From: Williamsia sp. CHRR-6
Lineage (GTDB): Bacteria; Actinomycetota; Actinomycetes; Mycobacteriales; Mycobacteriaceae
Assembly: GCF_018474015.1 (NCBI RefSeq)
Contig: NZ_JAHCSG010000004.1
Location: 124,001-188,000 of the forward strand
Direction of reading: 5' to 3'
DNA length: 64,000 bases
Shown here in pieces: positions 54,721 to 63,744 of the stretch. The notes under the pieces were generated by a model. That model saw only the letters and a program-made list of their open reading frames with translations. It made no database searches and was not told the origin of the DNA. The position numbers were made by a program, and so were the translations under genes. Each line of letters starts with the position of its first letter. Position 1 is the first letter of the stretch.

Positions 54721-55443
54721 GTGGTGAGCAAACCAGTGGATTACGAGGCGGCCAAGGCTGCGCTGCGCGCGCAGATCGCCGCGCGCGCCGACGCCGCGGG
54801 TGGCACGGAGGGTGCGCAGCGACCGTGGCGCCTGCTGGGCGCAGCCGCCAGCCTGTCTGTCATCGTCTGCGCTGTGGTGCTCACCTTGTGGATCGCCTCG
54901 AGCTCACCTGCCCCACAGGTGGCCTCGGCTCCACGCGTGGCCGACAACGCACGATCGTCGGGGACCGACGGTGCCGCGGGGTCACCGGCACCCACCGGCT
55001 CGACGCCGTCGGCGGTGGTGCCCGCAGGCACTCCAGCGTCAAACGCCGCTGCCGAGGCAGCCACCCAAGGCATCGTGGGCATCCCGCCCTTGATCGCCGC
55101 ACCCGGTGCGATCACTGCGAGCGGTACCGATCAGCCGCCCGGCGAGCAGCCCGGCGAGCGTAGTGGGCTCGACCGGGACGGTTCTCGCGCACGTGGTGTC
55201 GCACCCGCCCTGCTACCGCCGACCGCGCGTGCCCCGCTGAGCCGACCGGCACCACCACGTCGGCCTGGGCGACCCCCGGCCCCACCGCGCACCGACCCGG
55301 CCCCACCGCCTCCGCGAGTCGATCCGGCCCCGCCGCCCCGGGTCGATCCGCCGCCCGCCCCGGCCCCTGCGCCCGATCCCGACCCGAGCCCTGCGCCTGC
55401 ACCCGATCCGGTGCAGAGCAACAGCGACGCCGGCGCGCCGTAA
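54721..55443 (+). CDS. Membrane-anchored protein with proline-rich C-terminal region
   Basis: A 240-residue protein with a basic cytosolic N-terminus of about 40 residues and a single span (about 45-65, …LLGAAASLSVIVCAVVLTLWI…). A Ser/Ala/Pro-rich outer region follows, and the last 75 residues are dominated by Pro, Asp and Arg (repeats such as Asp-Pro-Ala-Pro-Pro-Pro). Low-complexity Pro/Asp tails of this kind span the cell wall in actinobacteria. No enzymatic domain is seen. GTG 54721 and 54724 follow GAGGA closely; the upstream frame to 54664 is less supported. Confidence 0.65.
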   Translation: MVSKPVDYEAAKAALRAQIAARADAAGGTEGAQRPWRLLGAAASLSVIVCAVVLTLWIASSSPAPQVASAPRVADNARSSGTDGAAGSPAPTGSTPSAVVPAGTPASNAAAEAATQGIVGIPPLIAAPGAITASGTDQPPGEQPGERSGLDRDGSRARGVAPALLPPTARAPLSRPAPPRRPGRPPAPPRTDPAPPPPRVDPAPPPRVDPPPAPAPAPDPDPSPAPAPDPVQSNSDAGAP

Positions 55444-55466
55444 GCCAGACAGACCTAGCGTCTTTT

Positions 55467-55478
55467 TTACGTTCGTAA
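55467..55478. promoter_or_regulatory. Palindrome upstream of the AraC gene
   Basis: TTACG-TT-CGTAA is a perfect 5+5 bp inverted repeat 70 bp upstream of the AraC start. It lies in an AT-richer stretch with a run of T and a GCATACG half-site beside it. It is a candidate autoregulatory site; the run of T could instead terminate the upstream gene. Confidence 0.3.
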
Positions 55479-55547
55479 CGCATACGTCATCGCGAGTACC
55501 TACTCTGATCTGCACCGGTACACCGAACCCGACCACAGGATCGACGT

Positions 55548-56519
55548 ATGCCCGCACTGCTCACCCGGCACAACCTGACGCGCACCTGCGATCTGGACGA
55601 GGCCCGCGCGCGGATAGCCGACGTGTTCTGCCCGCACCGGCTGGAACTCACCCGACCCGACAGTCGACTCGACACCGTGCACAACGGATACCAGGACGGT
55701 GCGGTGGGCCTGAACTACCTGCGTTACGGCAGCGAGGTGCGCATCGTGCCCGGCGCGATGGAGTCGTTCTACCTGGTACAGATCCCGCTGGTGGGCCGCG
55801 CCCAGGTGCGCATCGGTTCTGAGCGGGTGCAGTCCGATCGCCGGACCGCGACCATCGCCTCACCCACCCTGTTCACCGACATGACCTGGTCGGACGATTG
55901 CGAGCAACTGCTGGTCTACCTGTCGCGGACCGCCGTGCAGGACTACGCCCGCGACGTCCTCGGCGACACCTCGGGACGCTCGGTGCGGTTCGCCCCGTCC
56001 TTCGACCTCACCGCGCCGGCCGCCCAAAGCTGGCTGCGGCTGGTCAACTGGTTGCGCGAGGACGTCGAAGGGGGCGGCGTCATGTCCCAGACCCCGGTCA
56101 TCGCAGCGCAATTCGAAGCGATGGTCATCGGCGGCCTGTTCGACATCCAGACCAACAGCGTGACCCGGCCCCGCCATCGCCCCCAACCGGTGGCGCCACG
56201 GTCGGTGGCGATGGTGCGCGACGCGATCGAGGCCGACCCCGCGCGGGCCTGGACGGTCACCGACCTCGCACGGGTGGCACACGTCAGCGTGCGGTCGTTA
56301 CAGGAGTCGTTCGCCCGCGACCTGCAGACCACCCCGACGCAATACCTGCGTCGGGTCCGCCTCGAACGTGCCCGCGCCGAGATGTCGATGGCCGATCGCA
56401 GCACCACCACGGTGTCCGAGATCGCAATCGCATGCGGCTTCGCCCACTTCGGCCGGTTCTCCACGCTGTACCGGGCCACCTACGGCGAATCACCGTCACA
56501 GACGCTGGCGCGCAGCTGA
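55548..56519 (+). CDS. AraC-family regulator
   Basis: The 323-residue regulator has an N-terminal AraC_binding_2-type beta domain (about 20-190) and a C-terminal pair of HTH motifs (about 220-320, …WTVTDLARVAHVSVRSLQESFARDLQTTP… and …TVSEIAIACGFAHFGRFSTLYRATYGESP…). Regulators of this type activate aromatic, alicyclic or alkane catabolic genes in actinobacteria. It lies at the head of the SDR-FMO-FAD-cyclase-ThDP cluster and is the prime candidate for its activator. ATG 55548 is the natural start. Confidence 0.88.
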   Translation: MPALLTRHNLTRTCDLDEARARIADVFCPHRLELTRPDSRLDTVHNGYQDGAVGLNYLRYGSEVRIVPGAMESFYLVQIPLVGRAQVRIGSERVQSDRRTATIASPTLFTDMTWSDDCEQLLVYLSRTAVQDYARDVLGDTSGRSVRFAPSFDLTAPAAQSWLRLVNWLREDVEGGGVMSQTPVIAAQFEAMVIGGLFDIQTNSVTRPRHRPQPVAPRSVAMVRDAIEADPARAWTVTDLARVAHVSVRSLQESFARDLQTTPTQYLRRVRLERARAEMSMADRSTTTVSEIAIACGFAHFGRFSTLYRATYGESPSQTLARS

Positions 56520-56648
56520 TCCCACCGATCACCGCGTCGGTCGGATAGCGACCGCGCCACGCGGATAGCGCGCCGCGGGGGACATGCCGTTCGATGGTGG
56601 CACGGCGTCGAATCCCGTAGGCGCCCCGCATCGAATGGGAGTGCGCAC

Positions 56649-57428
56649 GTGTTCACAGACAAGACTGTCGTCGTCACCGGCGGAGCCACCATCATCGGCG
56701 AGGCGGTGTGTGCCGCGTTCGCCGCGGCCGGTGCCCGGGTGACCATCGCCGACATCAACGTCGACGGCGGGACCGAGGTGGCCCGACGCATCGGCGGGGC
56801 AACCCGATTCGTGGCCACCGACATCTGCGACGACGTCGCGTTGCACGCCCTCGTCGACGACACCGTGGCGCAGACCGGCAGCCTGGACGTGTTGGTGAAC
56901 CTGGCCTGCAGCTACGTCGACGACGGTGCCGACAGCACCCGATCGCAGTGGCTGGACGCGTTCAACGTCAACGTGATCGGCGCAGCGATCCTCTCCGGCA
57001 TCGCCCGCCCGCACCTCGCCGCGGCGCGCGGGTCGATCATCAACTTCGGTTCCATCTCCTCGAAGGTGGCCCAGACCGGACGCTGGCTCTACCCTGCAGG
57101 CAAGGCTGCGGTGGTCCAACTGACCCGGTCGATGGCGATGGACTACGCCGCCGACGGGATCCGGGTGAACTCGGTGTCCCCGGGCTGGACCTGGTCGGCC
57201 ATCATGGATCAGCTCAGCGGCGGCGACCGCGCCAAGACCGACGCCGTGGCCGCCGACTTCCACTTCCCCGGCCGCGTGGCCGATCCAGCCGAGGTGGCCG
57301 CCGTGGTCACCTTCTTGGCCTCACCGGCGGCATCATTCGTCACCGGCGCCGACTATGCCGTGGACGGCGGATACTCGGCGATGGGCCCCGAGCAGTCGGT
57401 GCCCGCCATCCCCCGGCTGGCCGAATAG
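56649..57428 (+). CDS. Short-chain dehydrogenase/reductase
   Basis: A 259-residue classical SDR. The cofactor loop is TGGATIIGEAV, where the usual Gly-x-Gly is replaced by Ile-Ile-Gly. The catalytic Ser is in INFGSISSK and the Tyr-x3-Lys is YPAGK. Asp after strand 2 (IADINVDGG) suggests NAD(H). The GTG at 56649 begins just ahead of the nucleotide-binding fold. It is the first enzyme of the cluster after the AraC gene and may oxidise a cyclic alcohol to the ketone used by the neighbouring monooxygenase, which is an inference from context. Confidence 0.85.
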   Translation: MFTDKTVVVTGGATIIGEAVCAAFAAAGARVTIADINVDGGTEVARRIGGATRFVATDICDDVALHALVDDTVAQTGSLDVLVNLACSYVDDGADSTRSQWLDAFNVNVIGAAILSGIARPHLAAARGSIINFGSISSKVAQTGRWLYPAGKAAVVQLTRSMAMDYAADGIRVNSVSPGWTWSAIMDQLSGGDRAKTDAVAADFHFPGRVADPAEVAAVVTFLASPAASFVTGADYAVDGGYSAMGPEQSVPAIPRLAE

Positions 57429-57440
57429 CTCCGCGCCACA

Positions 57441-57479
57441 ACACAGCCCGGTCGATCATCGGATCTGACCGGGCTGTGT
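57441..57479. terminator. Bidirectional transcription terminator
   Basis: ACACAGCCCGGTC (57441-57453) and GACCGGGCTGTGT (57467-57479) form a perfect 13-bp stem with a 13-nt loop in the convergent gap between the SDR and the flavin monooxygenase. With no T-tract on either side it is a typical GC-rich actinobacterial terminator. Confidence 0.85.
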
Positions 57480-57496
57480 CGTGTCGGTGCGCGCGG

Positions 57497-58975
57497 TCAG
57501 GCGGCCTTGCTCAGCCGCTTGTTCAGCTTGCGGGCGACCTTCTTGTACGAGCCGGGGTTGATCGGTCCCAGCCACTGCAGCGCGCGGGTGGCCGGTCCCA
57601 CGTTGAGGTCGAGGTCAGAGAGCACCTCGTCGATGTTGTGCATGGAGAACGGGATGATGTTGGTACCACGGGCATGTCGGCCGTCGGTGCGTTCCTCCAT
57701 CCACACCAGACGCCGGTCGATGTGGGCCCGCATCTGCTCGGTGGACGGCAGATCGAGTGCGCCGCGCAGGTACGCCGAGATCCACACCGCCGACATCTCC
57801 GCCGACAGCGGGCTGAAGAACGACGAGTTGTAGCCGGCGAAGGTCAGATTGGGCACCGACAGCGGCAGGATCTGCCGGTACAGCTGGAAGTTGCCGCGAT
57901 CGTCGGTCAACTCGTCGTTGATCTCGGCGGAGAAGAACGGCACCTCCTGGTGAAACCCGGTGGCGCACACCACCGTGTCCACCGCGATGCGCTCACCGGT
58001 GCTCAACTCGGCCCAGGTGCCCGTAGCGTCGGCGAGCAGCTTGGCCACCTCGGCGTCGCGGGTGACGGTGATGGCACCGGCCTGCACCTGCTCGTAGAAC
58101 CGTTCGGTGGCCAGGCTGACCGTGCTGCGCGCGATGTCCTCGAACGACCCGTTGGGCACCAGACCCATCTGCGGCAGTTTGAGCTGGCGGGTGATCACCG
58201 ACTGCACCGAGCCGACCATGCCCTTGCGCACGCCGTTGCCCGGGCCGTGAAGGAACTTCTCCAAGCCCACCGGCTCGATGTAGCGGAACAGGCCCTCCCC
58301 CATCCGGGTGAGCATCAGGAACTTGTAGTTGAGCACCCCACCGAGCTTGCGCGGCATCTTCCACAGCAGTTGTCGGGCCACCACCCGGGTCGAGGCGGCC
58401 ACATCGCTGATCGGTACCGCGACATCGCACGCCGACTTGCCGTAGCCCAGCACCGCCACATTCTTCCCGCGCACCGACTCCAGATCATGGAAATCGCTGG
58501 CCGCCAACACCTTCCCACCGGCGGCCCGGAAGTCGTCGAGTCCGGGGATGTCGGGGATGCGGGGGGTGGAGAAGATGCCGTTGGCCACCACCAGGTGCTC
58601 CACGGTGCTCGCGGAGGTCCCGTCGGGACCGGTGGTCACCAGATCCCAACCGGCGGCACCCGGCTGCGCCGAGACCACCTCGGTGGACAGTCGCAGCGCG
58701 CCTCGCAGGTTGTTGGCGTCGACGTAGCTCTCCAGGTAGCTCTGCACCTGCTCGCCGGTGGGCCACTGCGGGAAGCTACGCGGCATCGGATGATCCGACA
58801 GTGCGTAGGTGCCCTTGTTGTTCTGCGTCCGTAGGCCCGGATAGCGTCGGGTGCGGCTCCACACCCCACCCACATCTGGGGTGCGATCGTAGACGACGAC
58901 ATCGAAACCGGCTTCGCGCAACACCTTTGCCGTGCTGAGGCCGGCGAACCCGGCCCCGATGATGGCGATGGTCAT
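57497..58975 (-). CDS. Flavin-containing monooxygenase-like protein
   Basis: The 492-residue class B flavoprotein monooxygenase-type enzyme has the FAD motif IGAGFAGLSTAKVL at the start with VGGVWSRTRRYPGLRTQ after it, and an NADPH-type motif VAVLGYGKSACDVA near residue 170. The ATG-like block TVVCATGFHQEVPFF follows near 335. The FMO/Baeyer-Villiger fingerprint FxGxxxHxxx(W/Y) is only partly matched (LAASDFHDL), so N-, S- or Baeyer-Villiger oxidation cannot be told apart. ATG 58975 begins at MTIAIIGAG; longer upstream frames are rejected. It is divergent from the CrtI-like gene by 174 bp. Confidence 0.82.
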   Translation of the reverse strand: MTIAIIGAGFAGLSTAKVLREAGFDVVVYDRTPDVGGVWSRTRRYPGLRTQNNKGTYALSDHPMPRSFPQWPTGEQVQSYLESYVDANNLRGALRLSTEVVSAQPGAAGWDLVTTGPDGTSASTVEHLVVANGIFSTPRIPDIPGLDDFRAAGGKVLAASDFHDLESVRGKNVAVLGYGKSACDVAVPISDVAASTRVVARQLLWKMPRKLGGVLNYKFLMLTRMGEGLFRYIEPVGLEKFLHGPGNGVRKGMVGSVQSVITRQLKLPQMGLVPNGSFEDIARSTVSLATERFYEQVQAGAITVTRDAEVAKLLADATGTWAELSTGERIAVDTVVCATGFHQEVPFFSAEINDELTDDRGNFQLYRQILPLSVPNLTFAGYNSSFFSPLSAEMSAVWISAYLRGALDLPSTEQMRAHIDRRLVWMEERTDGRHARGTNIIPFSMHNIDEVLSDLDLNVGPATRALQWLGPINPGSYKKVARKLNKRLSKAA

Positions 58976-59149
58976 ATGAGTCTCCCTGCATCGTGACGGT
59001 TGTGTCCTTGGCGCCAGACGGTAATCAGGGCGCGGGGGCCCGACTATCCCCGATGCGCGGCCGGTGTCCGCAGCACGCACGAATGCTTGCGGCGCCGGCC
59101 CACCGCAGCGTCTGATGTGTTCGACACACCCGACGGTGAAGGGACGGCG

Positions 59150-60787
59150 ATGACGGCTGCGGCTGGCGAGGTGACCGATGCGGTGGTCATCGGTTCGGGG
59201 ATCAACGCGTTGGTGGCGGCCGCCGAACTGGCCGGTGCGGGGTGGTCGGTGCGCGTGCTCGAACGCAACGACCGGATCGGCGGGTTCATCGACAGCGGCG
59301 AGCGCACGGTGCCCGGATACATCCACGACACCTACTCGTCGTGGCATCCGTTGTTCGTCTCCGGCGGCGCCTACGGTGCGCTGGCCGACGATCTGGCCCG
59401 ACACGGCCTGAGCTACGCCAACACCGACGGCGCGGTCACCGCGTCGGTCGCAGGCAACGGCCACACGGTGGTGGCACAGCGTGATCCGGCCGCCACCGTC
59501 GCCCACTTCGCCCACGCCGCCGACGGCGAGCGATACCTGGCCGCGTTGGAGTCGTTCGGGGCATCGGCCGATCTCATCGGCGGACTGCTGGGCGGCGAAC
59601 TCCGCAGTCCAGCCACCCTGTCGATCCTCTCCAGAATGGTGCGGCGCAACAAGATCGACGGAACCGAGGCGCTGCTGCGCGATGCCGTGACCAGTGGACG
59701 CGGGTGGTGCCGGCGTGAGTTCACCGGTACCGAGGTGGACCAGCTATGGGTACCGTGGCTGTTGCACGCCGGGCTGGCCCCCGACAGCGCCTCCGGCGGT
59801 CTGATGATCCCCATCTTCGCGGCCACCATGCACGGTTTCGGCCTGCCGATCGTCACCGGCGGTGCGGCTAACTTCGTCGCCGCGTTCGCCGGGTTGCTGG
59901 CCGAACGTGGCGTGCGGGTGCACACCGGCGCCGACGTCACCGAGATCACCGTGACGAACGGTCGCGCCACCGGCGTGGTGACCGCCGACGGCACCCGCCA
60001 CGTCGCTGCGCGTGCGGTGATCGCCTCAGTCACCCCCGCAGCGCTGTACGGGTCGTTGTTGTCGCCGGCGGTGTCCGGGCGCGCGGCGGTGGCCAGTGCC
60101 CGCAGCTACCGGTTCGGCCGCGCGGCCATGCACATCCACCTGGCGTTGTCGGCCCCGCCGCGTTGGACCGACAGCCGCCTGGATTCGGTTCCGCTGATTC
60201 ATCTCTCCGACGGATCGACCAGCACCGCCATCGCGTGTGCGCAGGCCGAGGCCGGGATGCTACCCGCCCGACCCACGGTGGTGGTGGGCCAACAGTTCGT
60301 CATCGACCCCAGCCGCGTGCCCAGCGGAGCCGGATCGTTGTGGATTCAGCTGCAGGAGGTGCCGTTCTTCCCCACCGCCGACGCCGGTGCCTCCATCACT
60401 GTGGACGGCAGCTGGAACGCTGCGACCACGCAGGCCTACGCCGATCGGGTGCTCGACCTGATCGACACCCACGCTCCCGGGGTACGCGAATCCGTGGTGG
60501 GCATGGAGGTGCTGACACCGCGAGATTTACAGCGCCACAACGTCAACGCCGAGTTCGGTGACCCCTACGCCGGCAGCGCCGAACTCGACCAGAACTTCAT
60601 CTGGCGCCCCGCCGTCGCCGGTGGTCGACACCGGACCGCAGTCGAGGGACTGTGGCACATCGGGGCCTCCACCCATCCCGGGCCGGGGCTCGGCGGCGGA
60701 TCGGGTGCCATCGTGGCCGCCGCGTTGACCACCCCACCGCTAGGGACCCGCGTGCGAGAACGCCTGCGCGCCGGACTGTCTCGCTGA
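59150..60787 (+). CDS. FAD-dependent oxidoreductase, phytoene-dehydrogenase-like
   Basis: The 545-residue flavoprotein has an N-terminal beta-alpha-beta fold (AVVIGSGINALVAAAEL, ERNDRIGG) and the C-terminal FAD contact …GLWHIGASTHPGPGLGGGSGAIVA… of the CrtI group. Carotenoid genes are absent. Proteins of this group can dehydrogenate alicyclic or terpenoid rings. It is probably the first gene of the unit that continues with the cyclase and ThDP genes (50-bp gap). The ATG at 59150 is preferred because GTG/ATG positions further upstream add no homologous sequence. Confidence 0.82.
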   Translation: MTAAAGEVTDAVVIGSGINALVAAAELAGAGWSVRVLERNDRIGGFIDSGERTVPGYIHDTYSSWHPLFVSGGAYGALADDLARHGLSYANTDGAVTASVAGNGHTVVAQRDPAATVAHFAHAADGERYLAALESFGASADLIGGLLGGELRSPATLSILSRMVRRNKIDGTEALLRDAVTSGRGWCRREFTGTEVDQLWVPWLLHAGLAPDSASGGLMIPIFAATMHGFGLPIVTGGAANFVAAFAGLLAERGVRVHTGADVTEITVTNGRATGVVTADGTRHVAARAVIASVTPAALYGSLLSPAVSGRAAVASARSYRFGRAAMHIHLALSAPPRWTDSRLDSVPLIHLSDGSTSTAIACAQAEAGMLPARPTVVVGQQFVIDPSRVPSGAGSLWIQLQEVPFFPTADAGASITVDGSWNAATTQAYADRVLDLIDTHAPGVRESVVGMEVLTPRDLQRHNVNAEFGDPYAGSAELDQNFIWRPAVAGGRHRTAVEGLWHIGASTHPGPGLGGGSGAIVAAALTTPPLGTRVRERLRAGLSR

Positions 60788-60837
60788 TCCCCACCCACCG
60801 GTCCACTGCTGTTGTCCCCCTTGGAAAGGAACCCCCG

Positions 60838-61611
60838 ATGACCGTTCTCACCGACCTCGTATCCGCGGTCTCCGGCGGCAGCGTCGAGATCGTCGATCTG
60901 ACGGCGCCGCTGCAGGCGTCCACCCCCATCCTCAACCTGCCCGAACCGTTCGCCAACACCCAGCCGTTCGCGCTGCACGAGATCAGCAACTACGACGCCG
61001 CCGGGCCGGGGTGGTACTGGAACAACATCTCCACCGGAGAACACGTGGGCACCCACGTCGATGCGCCGAACCACTGGATCACCGGTCGCGAATCAGCGGA
61101 CGTGTCTGCGGCACCGGTCAAACAACTGATCGGGCCGGCGGCGGTGCTCGACGCCTCCGACCGGGTGGCGGACAATCCCGACTTCCTGCTCGAGGTCAGC
61201 GACATCCACGCCTGGGAGGCCCAGCATGGACCGCTGCCCGAAGGCGGCTGGTTGCTGTTCCGCACCGGATGGGATGCGCGGTCGCATGATTCGGCGGCGT
61301 TCCTCAACGTCGACGAGAACGGGTCGCACACCCCTGGGGTGTCGGTGGAATGCGCCAAGTATCTCGCCGAGGAGACCACGCTGTTCGGGTTCGGCGTGGA
61401 GACGGTGGGCACCGACGCCGGCGGTGCGGGGGCGTTCGACCCGATGTTCCCGTGTCACCACTACTTCCTCGGATCGGGCAAGTTCGGGCTCACCCAGCTA
61501 CAGAACCTGGCCCAACTGCCGCCGACCGGCGCGGTGATCGTGGTGTGTCCGCTGCCCATCGTGGGTGGAAGCGGCAGCCCCGCACGCGTTCTGGCGATGG
61601 TGTCGCGGTGA
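60838..61611 (+). CDS. Cyclase-family (kynurenine formamidase-like) metal-dependent hydrolase
   Basis: The 257-residue protein carries the cyclase-family zinc signature HVGTHVDAPNHW (about 70-81), the usual metal site of kynurenine formamidase and related hydrolases. Further conserved segments are WLLFRTGWD near 138, GVSVECAKYL near 167 and GVETVGTDAG near 185. The family cleaves amides, lactones and, in isatin hydrolase, a cyclic ring. The ATG at 60838 has AAAGGAA upstream. Its TGA overlaps the ThDP gene GTG by 4 bp, which argues that the two enzymes act in one pathway. Confidence 0.87.
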   Translation: MTVLTDLVSAVSGGSVEIVDLTAPLQASTPILNLPEPFANTQPFALHEISNYDAAGPGWYWNNISTGEHVGTHVDAPNHWITGRESADVSAAPVKQLIGPAAVLDASDRVADNPDFLLEVSDIHAWEAQHGPLPEGGWLLFRTGWDARSHDSAAFLNVDENGSHTPGVSVECAKYLAEETTLFGFGVETVGTDAGGAGAFDPMFPCHHYFLGSGKFGLTQLQNLAQLPPTGAVIVVCPLPIVGGSGSPARVLAMVSR

Positions 61612-63275
61612 CGGTGGCCACGGGTTCGACGATGTCGGTGGCCGACCTGATCGGTGCCACCCTCGTCGACCTCGGGGTCGACACCGTCTTCGGTGTGGTG
61701 GGCAGCGGCAACTTCGTGGTCACCAACGCTCTTCTCGCGGGCGGAGCCCGGTTCGTCGCCGCCCGCCACGAGGGTGGTGCGGCGACCATGGCCGATGGCT
61801 ACGCCCGGATGAGCGGCTCGGTGGGTGTGGTGACGATGCACCAGGGTTGTGGTTTCACCAACGCGCTCACCGGGATCGGTGAGGCGGCCAAGTCACGCAC
61901 CCCGATGTTGGTGTTGGCCGCCGACACCCCCGGTGCGTCGGTGCTGTCGAACTTCCGCATCGATCAGGACGGGCTGGCCACCGGCGTGGGCGCGGTGAGC
62001 GAGCGGGTGCACTCGGCGCAGACCGCGGTGGCCGACACCGTGCGCGCGTACCGAATCGCGTTGCACGAGCGGCGGACGGTGGTGTTGCAGCTGCCCATCG
62101 ACATCCAGGCCGAGCCTGCGGTGGCGGCCGTGGACACGGCGACGCTGGGGTCTCGTCCCGACCCCGTCCGACCGGCTGCAGACGCGGTGAACCGACTCGC
62201 CGACCTGATCATCGCATCGCAGCGGCCGGTGTTCGTGGGTGGTCGCGGTGCGCGGGGTCATCGCGACATCCTGCGGGCGGTCGCTGCGCGGGCCGGTGCC
62301 CTGCTCGCCACCTCCGCCGTCGCCAACGGGCTGTTCGGGGGAGACGAATGGTCGCTGGGGATCTCGGGCGGCTTCTCCTCCGACACCACCGCCTCGCTGA
62401 TCGGTGACGCCGACCTCATCGTGTCGTGGGGCTGCGCGTTGAACATGTGGACGATGCGACACGGTCGGTTGATCGGCGCCCAGACCACCGTGGTGCAGGT
62501 CGACGACGACCGCTCCGCGCTGGGGCGGCACCGGCCGGTGGACCTGGGCATCCACGGCGATGTGGCATCCACCGCAGCTGATCTGTTGCAGGAGTTGACG
62601 TCTCGAGATGTCGATGCGCCCCGGTATCGCACCGGAGACGTCCGGGATCGGATCGCGGGGTCGTCACGGTGGCAGGACGTGCCGGTGACCGCCGCCCCGC
62701 AGCCGGATCGAATCGACCCACGGACGTTGACCATCGCCCTCGACGAGTTGCTGCCCGCCGACCGGGTCCTCAGCATCGACTCGGGCAACTTCATGGGCTA
62801 TCCCAGCACGCACCTGTCGGTGCCGGACGAAAACGGTTTCTGTTTCACCCAGGCCTTCCAGTCGATCGGCCTGGGACTGGCCACGGCGATCGGCGCGGCA
62901 CTGGCTCAGCCGCACCGGTTGCCGGTGCTGGGCACCGGCGACGGCGGTCTGATGATGGCCGCGGCCGAACTGGAAACGGTGGTGCGGCTGGGCATTGCGA
63001 TGGTGGTGATCGTCTACAACGACAGCGCCTACGGGGCCGAGGTCCATCATTTCGGGTCGGATGTGAACCTGTCGACCGTCACCTTCCCCGAGACCGACAT
63101 CGCGGCACTGGCACGCGGAGCCGGCTTCGAAGCGGTGACCGTGCGGTCGGTGGCAGACCTCGATGCCGTGCACAAATGGTTGGTGGGCAGTCGAACCCAG
63201 CCGTTGCTGATCGACGCGAAGATCGCCGCCGACGGCGGCGCCTGGTGGCTGCACGAGGCCTTCGCCAAGCACTGA
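61608..63275 (+). CDS. Thiamine-diphosphate-dependent enzyme (decarboxylase/acyloin type)
   Basis: The 555-residue protein is of the ThDP pyruvate-decarboxylase-like family. The catalytic Glu lies in RHEGGAATMADGYAR (about 47-61), and the Mg/ThDP motif GDGGLMMAAAELETVV followed by the conserved Asn in VIVYNDSAYG lies near residue 443-475. The three-domain layout matches benzoylformate decarboxylase, acetolactate synthase and cyclohexane-1,2-dione hydrolase, and sequence alone does not decide between them. It is coupled to the cyclase gene by a GTGA overlap, and it ends just before the inverted repeat arrays. Confidence 0.85.
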   Translation: MTVATGSTMSVADLIGATLVDLGVDTVFGVVGSGNFVVTNALLAGGARFVAARHEGGAATMADGYARMSGSVGVVTMHQGCGFTNALTGIGEAAKSRTPMLVLAADTPGASVLSNFRIDQDGLATGVGAVSERVHSAQTAVADTVRAYRIALHERRTVVLQLPIDIQAEPAVAAVDTATLGSRPDPVRPAADAVNRLADLIIASQRPVFVGGRGARGHRDILRAVAARAGALLATSAVANGLFGGDEWSLGISGGFSSDTTASLIGDADLIVSWGCALNMWTMRHGRLIGAQTTVVQVDDDRSALGRHRPVDLGIHGDVASTAADLLQELTSRDVDAPRYRTGDVRDRIAGSSRWQDVPVTAAPQPDRIDPRTLTIALDELLPADRVLSIDSGNFMGYPSTHLSVPDENGFCFTQAFQSIGLGLATAIGAALAQPHRLPVLGTGDGGLMMAAAELETVVRLGIAMVVIVYNDSAYGAEVHHFGSDVNLSTVTFPETDIAALARGAGFEAVTVRSVADLDAVHKWLVGSRTQPLLIDAKIAADGGAWWLHEAFAKH

Positions 63276-63278
63276 CTC

Positions 63279-63490
63279 GTCGGTTGGGCGGAAACCCGCG
63301 TCGAGTGGGCGGAAACCCGCGTCGAGTGGGCGGATAACCCCCGTCGAGTGGGCGCTAATCCCCGTCGAGTGGGCAGAAACCCCCGTCGAGTGGGCGGAAA
63401 ACCCCCGTTGAGTGGGCGCTAATCCCCGTCGAGTGGGCGGAAACCCCCGTCGAGTGGGCGCTAATCCCCGTCGAGTGGGCAGAAACCCTG
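63279..63490. repeat. Array of ten 21-bp direct repeats
   Basis: Ten units, each GTCGAGTGGGC followed by GCTAATCCCC, GGAAACCCCC or AGAAACCCCC (two units are 22 bp), begin 3 bp after the ThDP gene stop. The first unit has GTCGGTTGGGC instead. There are no unique spacers and no encoded conserved product, so it is not CRISPR. A matching array lies 135 bp further on in the opposite orientation. Confidence 0.95.
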
Positions 63491-63625
63491 CGCAACTACC
63501 GATCTGAGAGCCCGAAGCATCGGTGGACATCCGTGAGGACCGAGCCACCCCCGCATCGACGGCGCATCACAGCTCACCGATTCACACGCCAGACGAGGGC
63601 GGCCGCCCAACAAAACGAGATCGCC
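63491..63625. other. Spacer between the two inverted repeat arrays
   Basis: 135 bp without a recognisable gene. It would form the loop if the two arrays paired. Unlike the arrays it shows no periodicity, apart from a degenerate unit start (GCCGCCCAA) at 63602. Confidence 0.5.
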
Positions 63626-63744
63626 GCCCACTCGACGGGGTGTTCCGCCCAACCGACGGGGATTAGCGCCCAACCGACGGGGTTTTCCGCCCAACCGACG
63701 GGGATTAGCGCCCAACCGACGGGGATTAGCGCCCAACCGACGGG
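63626..63744. repeat. Array of six 21-bp repeats in the opposite orientation
   Basis: Six units, GCCCAACCGAC followed by GGGGATTAGC or GGGGTTTTCC (the first unit has GCCCACTCGAC), are the reverse complement of the units in the left array. The last unit is cut off by the stop codon of the convergent reductase gene. The type found in the left array's first unit is the norm here, and the reverse, so exchange between arrays is suggested. Confidence 0.95.

Noticed and set aside
56708-58834. A 708-codon plus-strand frame across the SDR and FMO
   Set aside because: It crosses a 13-bp-stem terminator and is out of frame with both real genes. The composition is Arg/His/Gly-rich.
58976-59515. N-terminal extension of the flavin monooxygenase to 672 residues
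   Set aside because: It would overlap the start of the divergent CrtI-like gene, and the FAD motif begins within ten residues of ATG 58975.
63279-63744. CRISPR array
   Set aside because: The 21-bp units are directly adjacent with no unique spacers, the units vary internally, and no cas gene is present.
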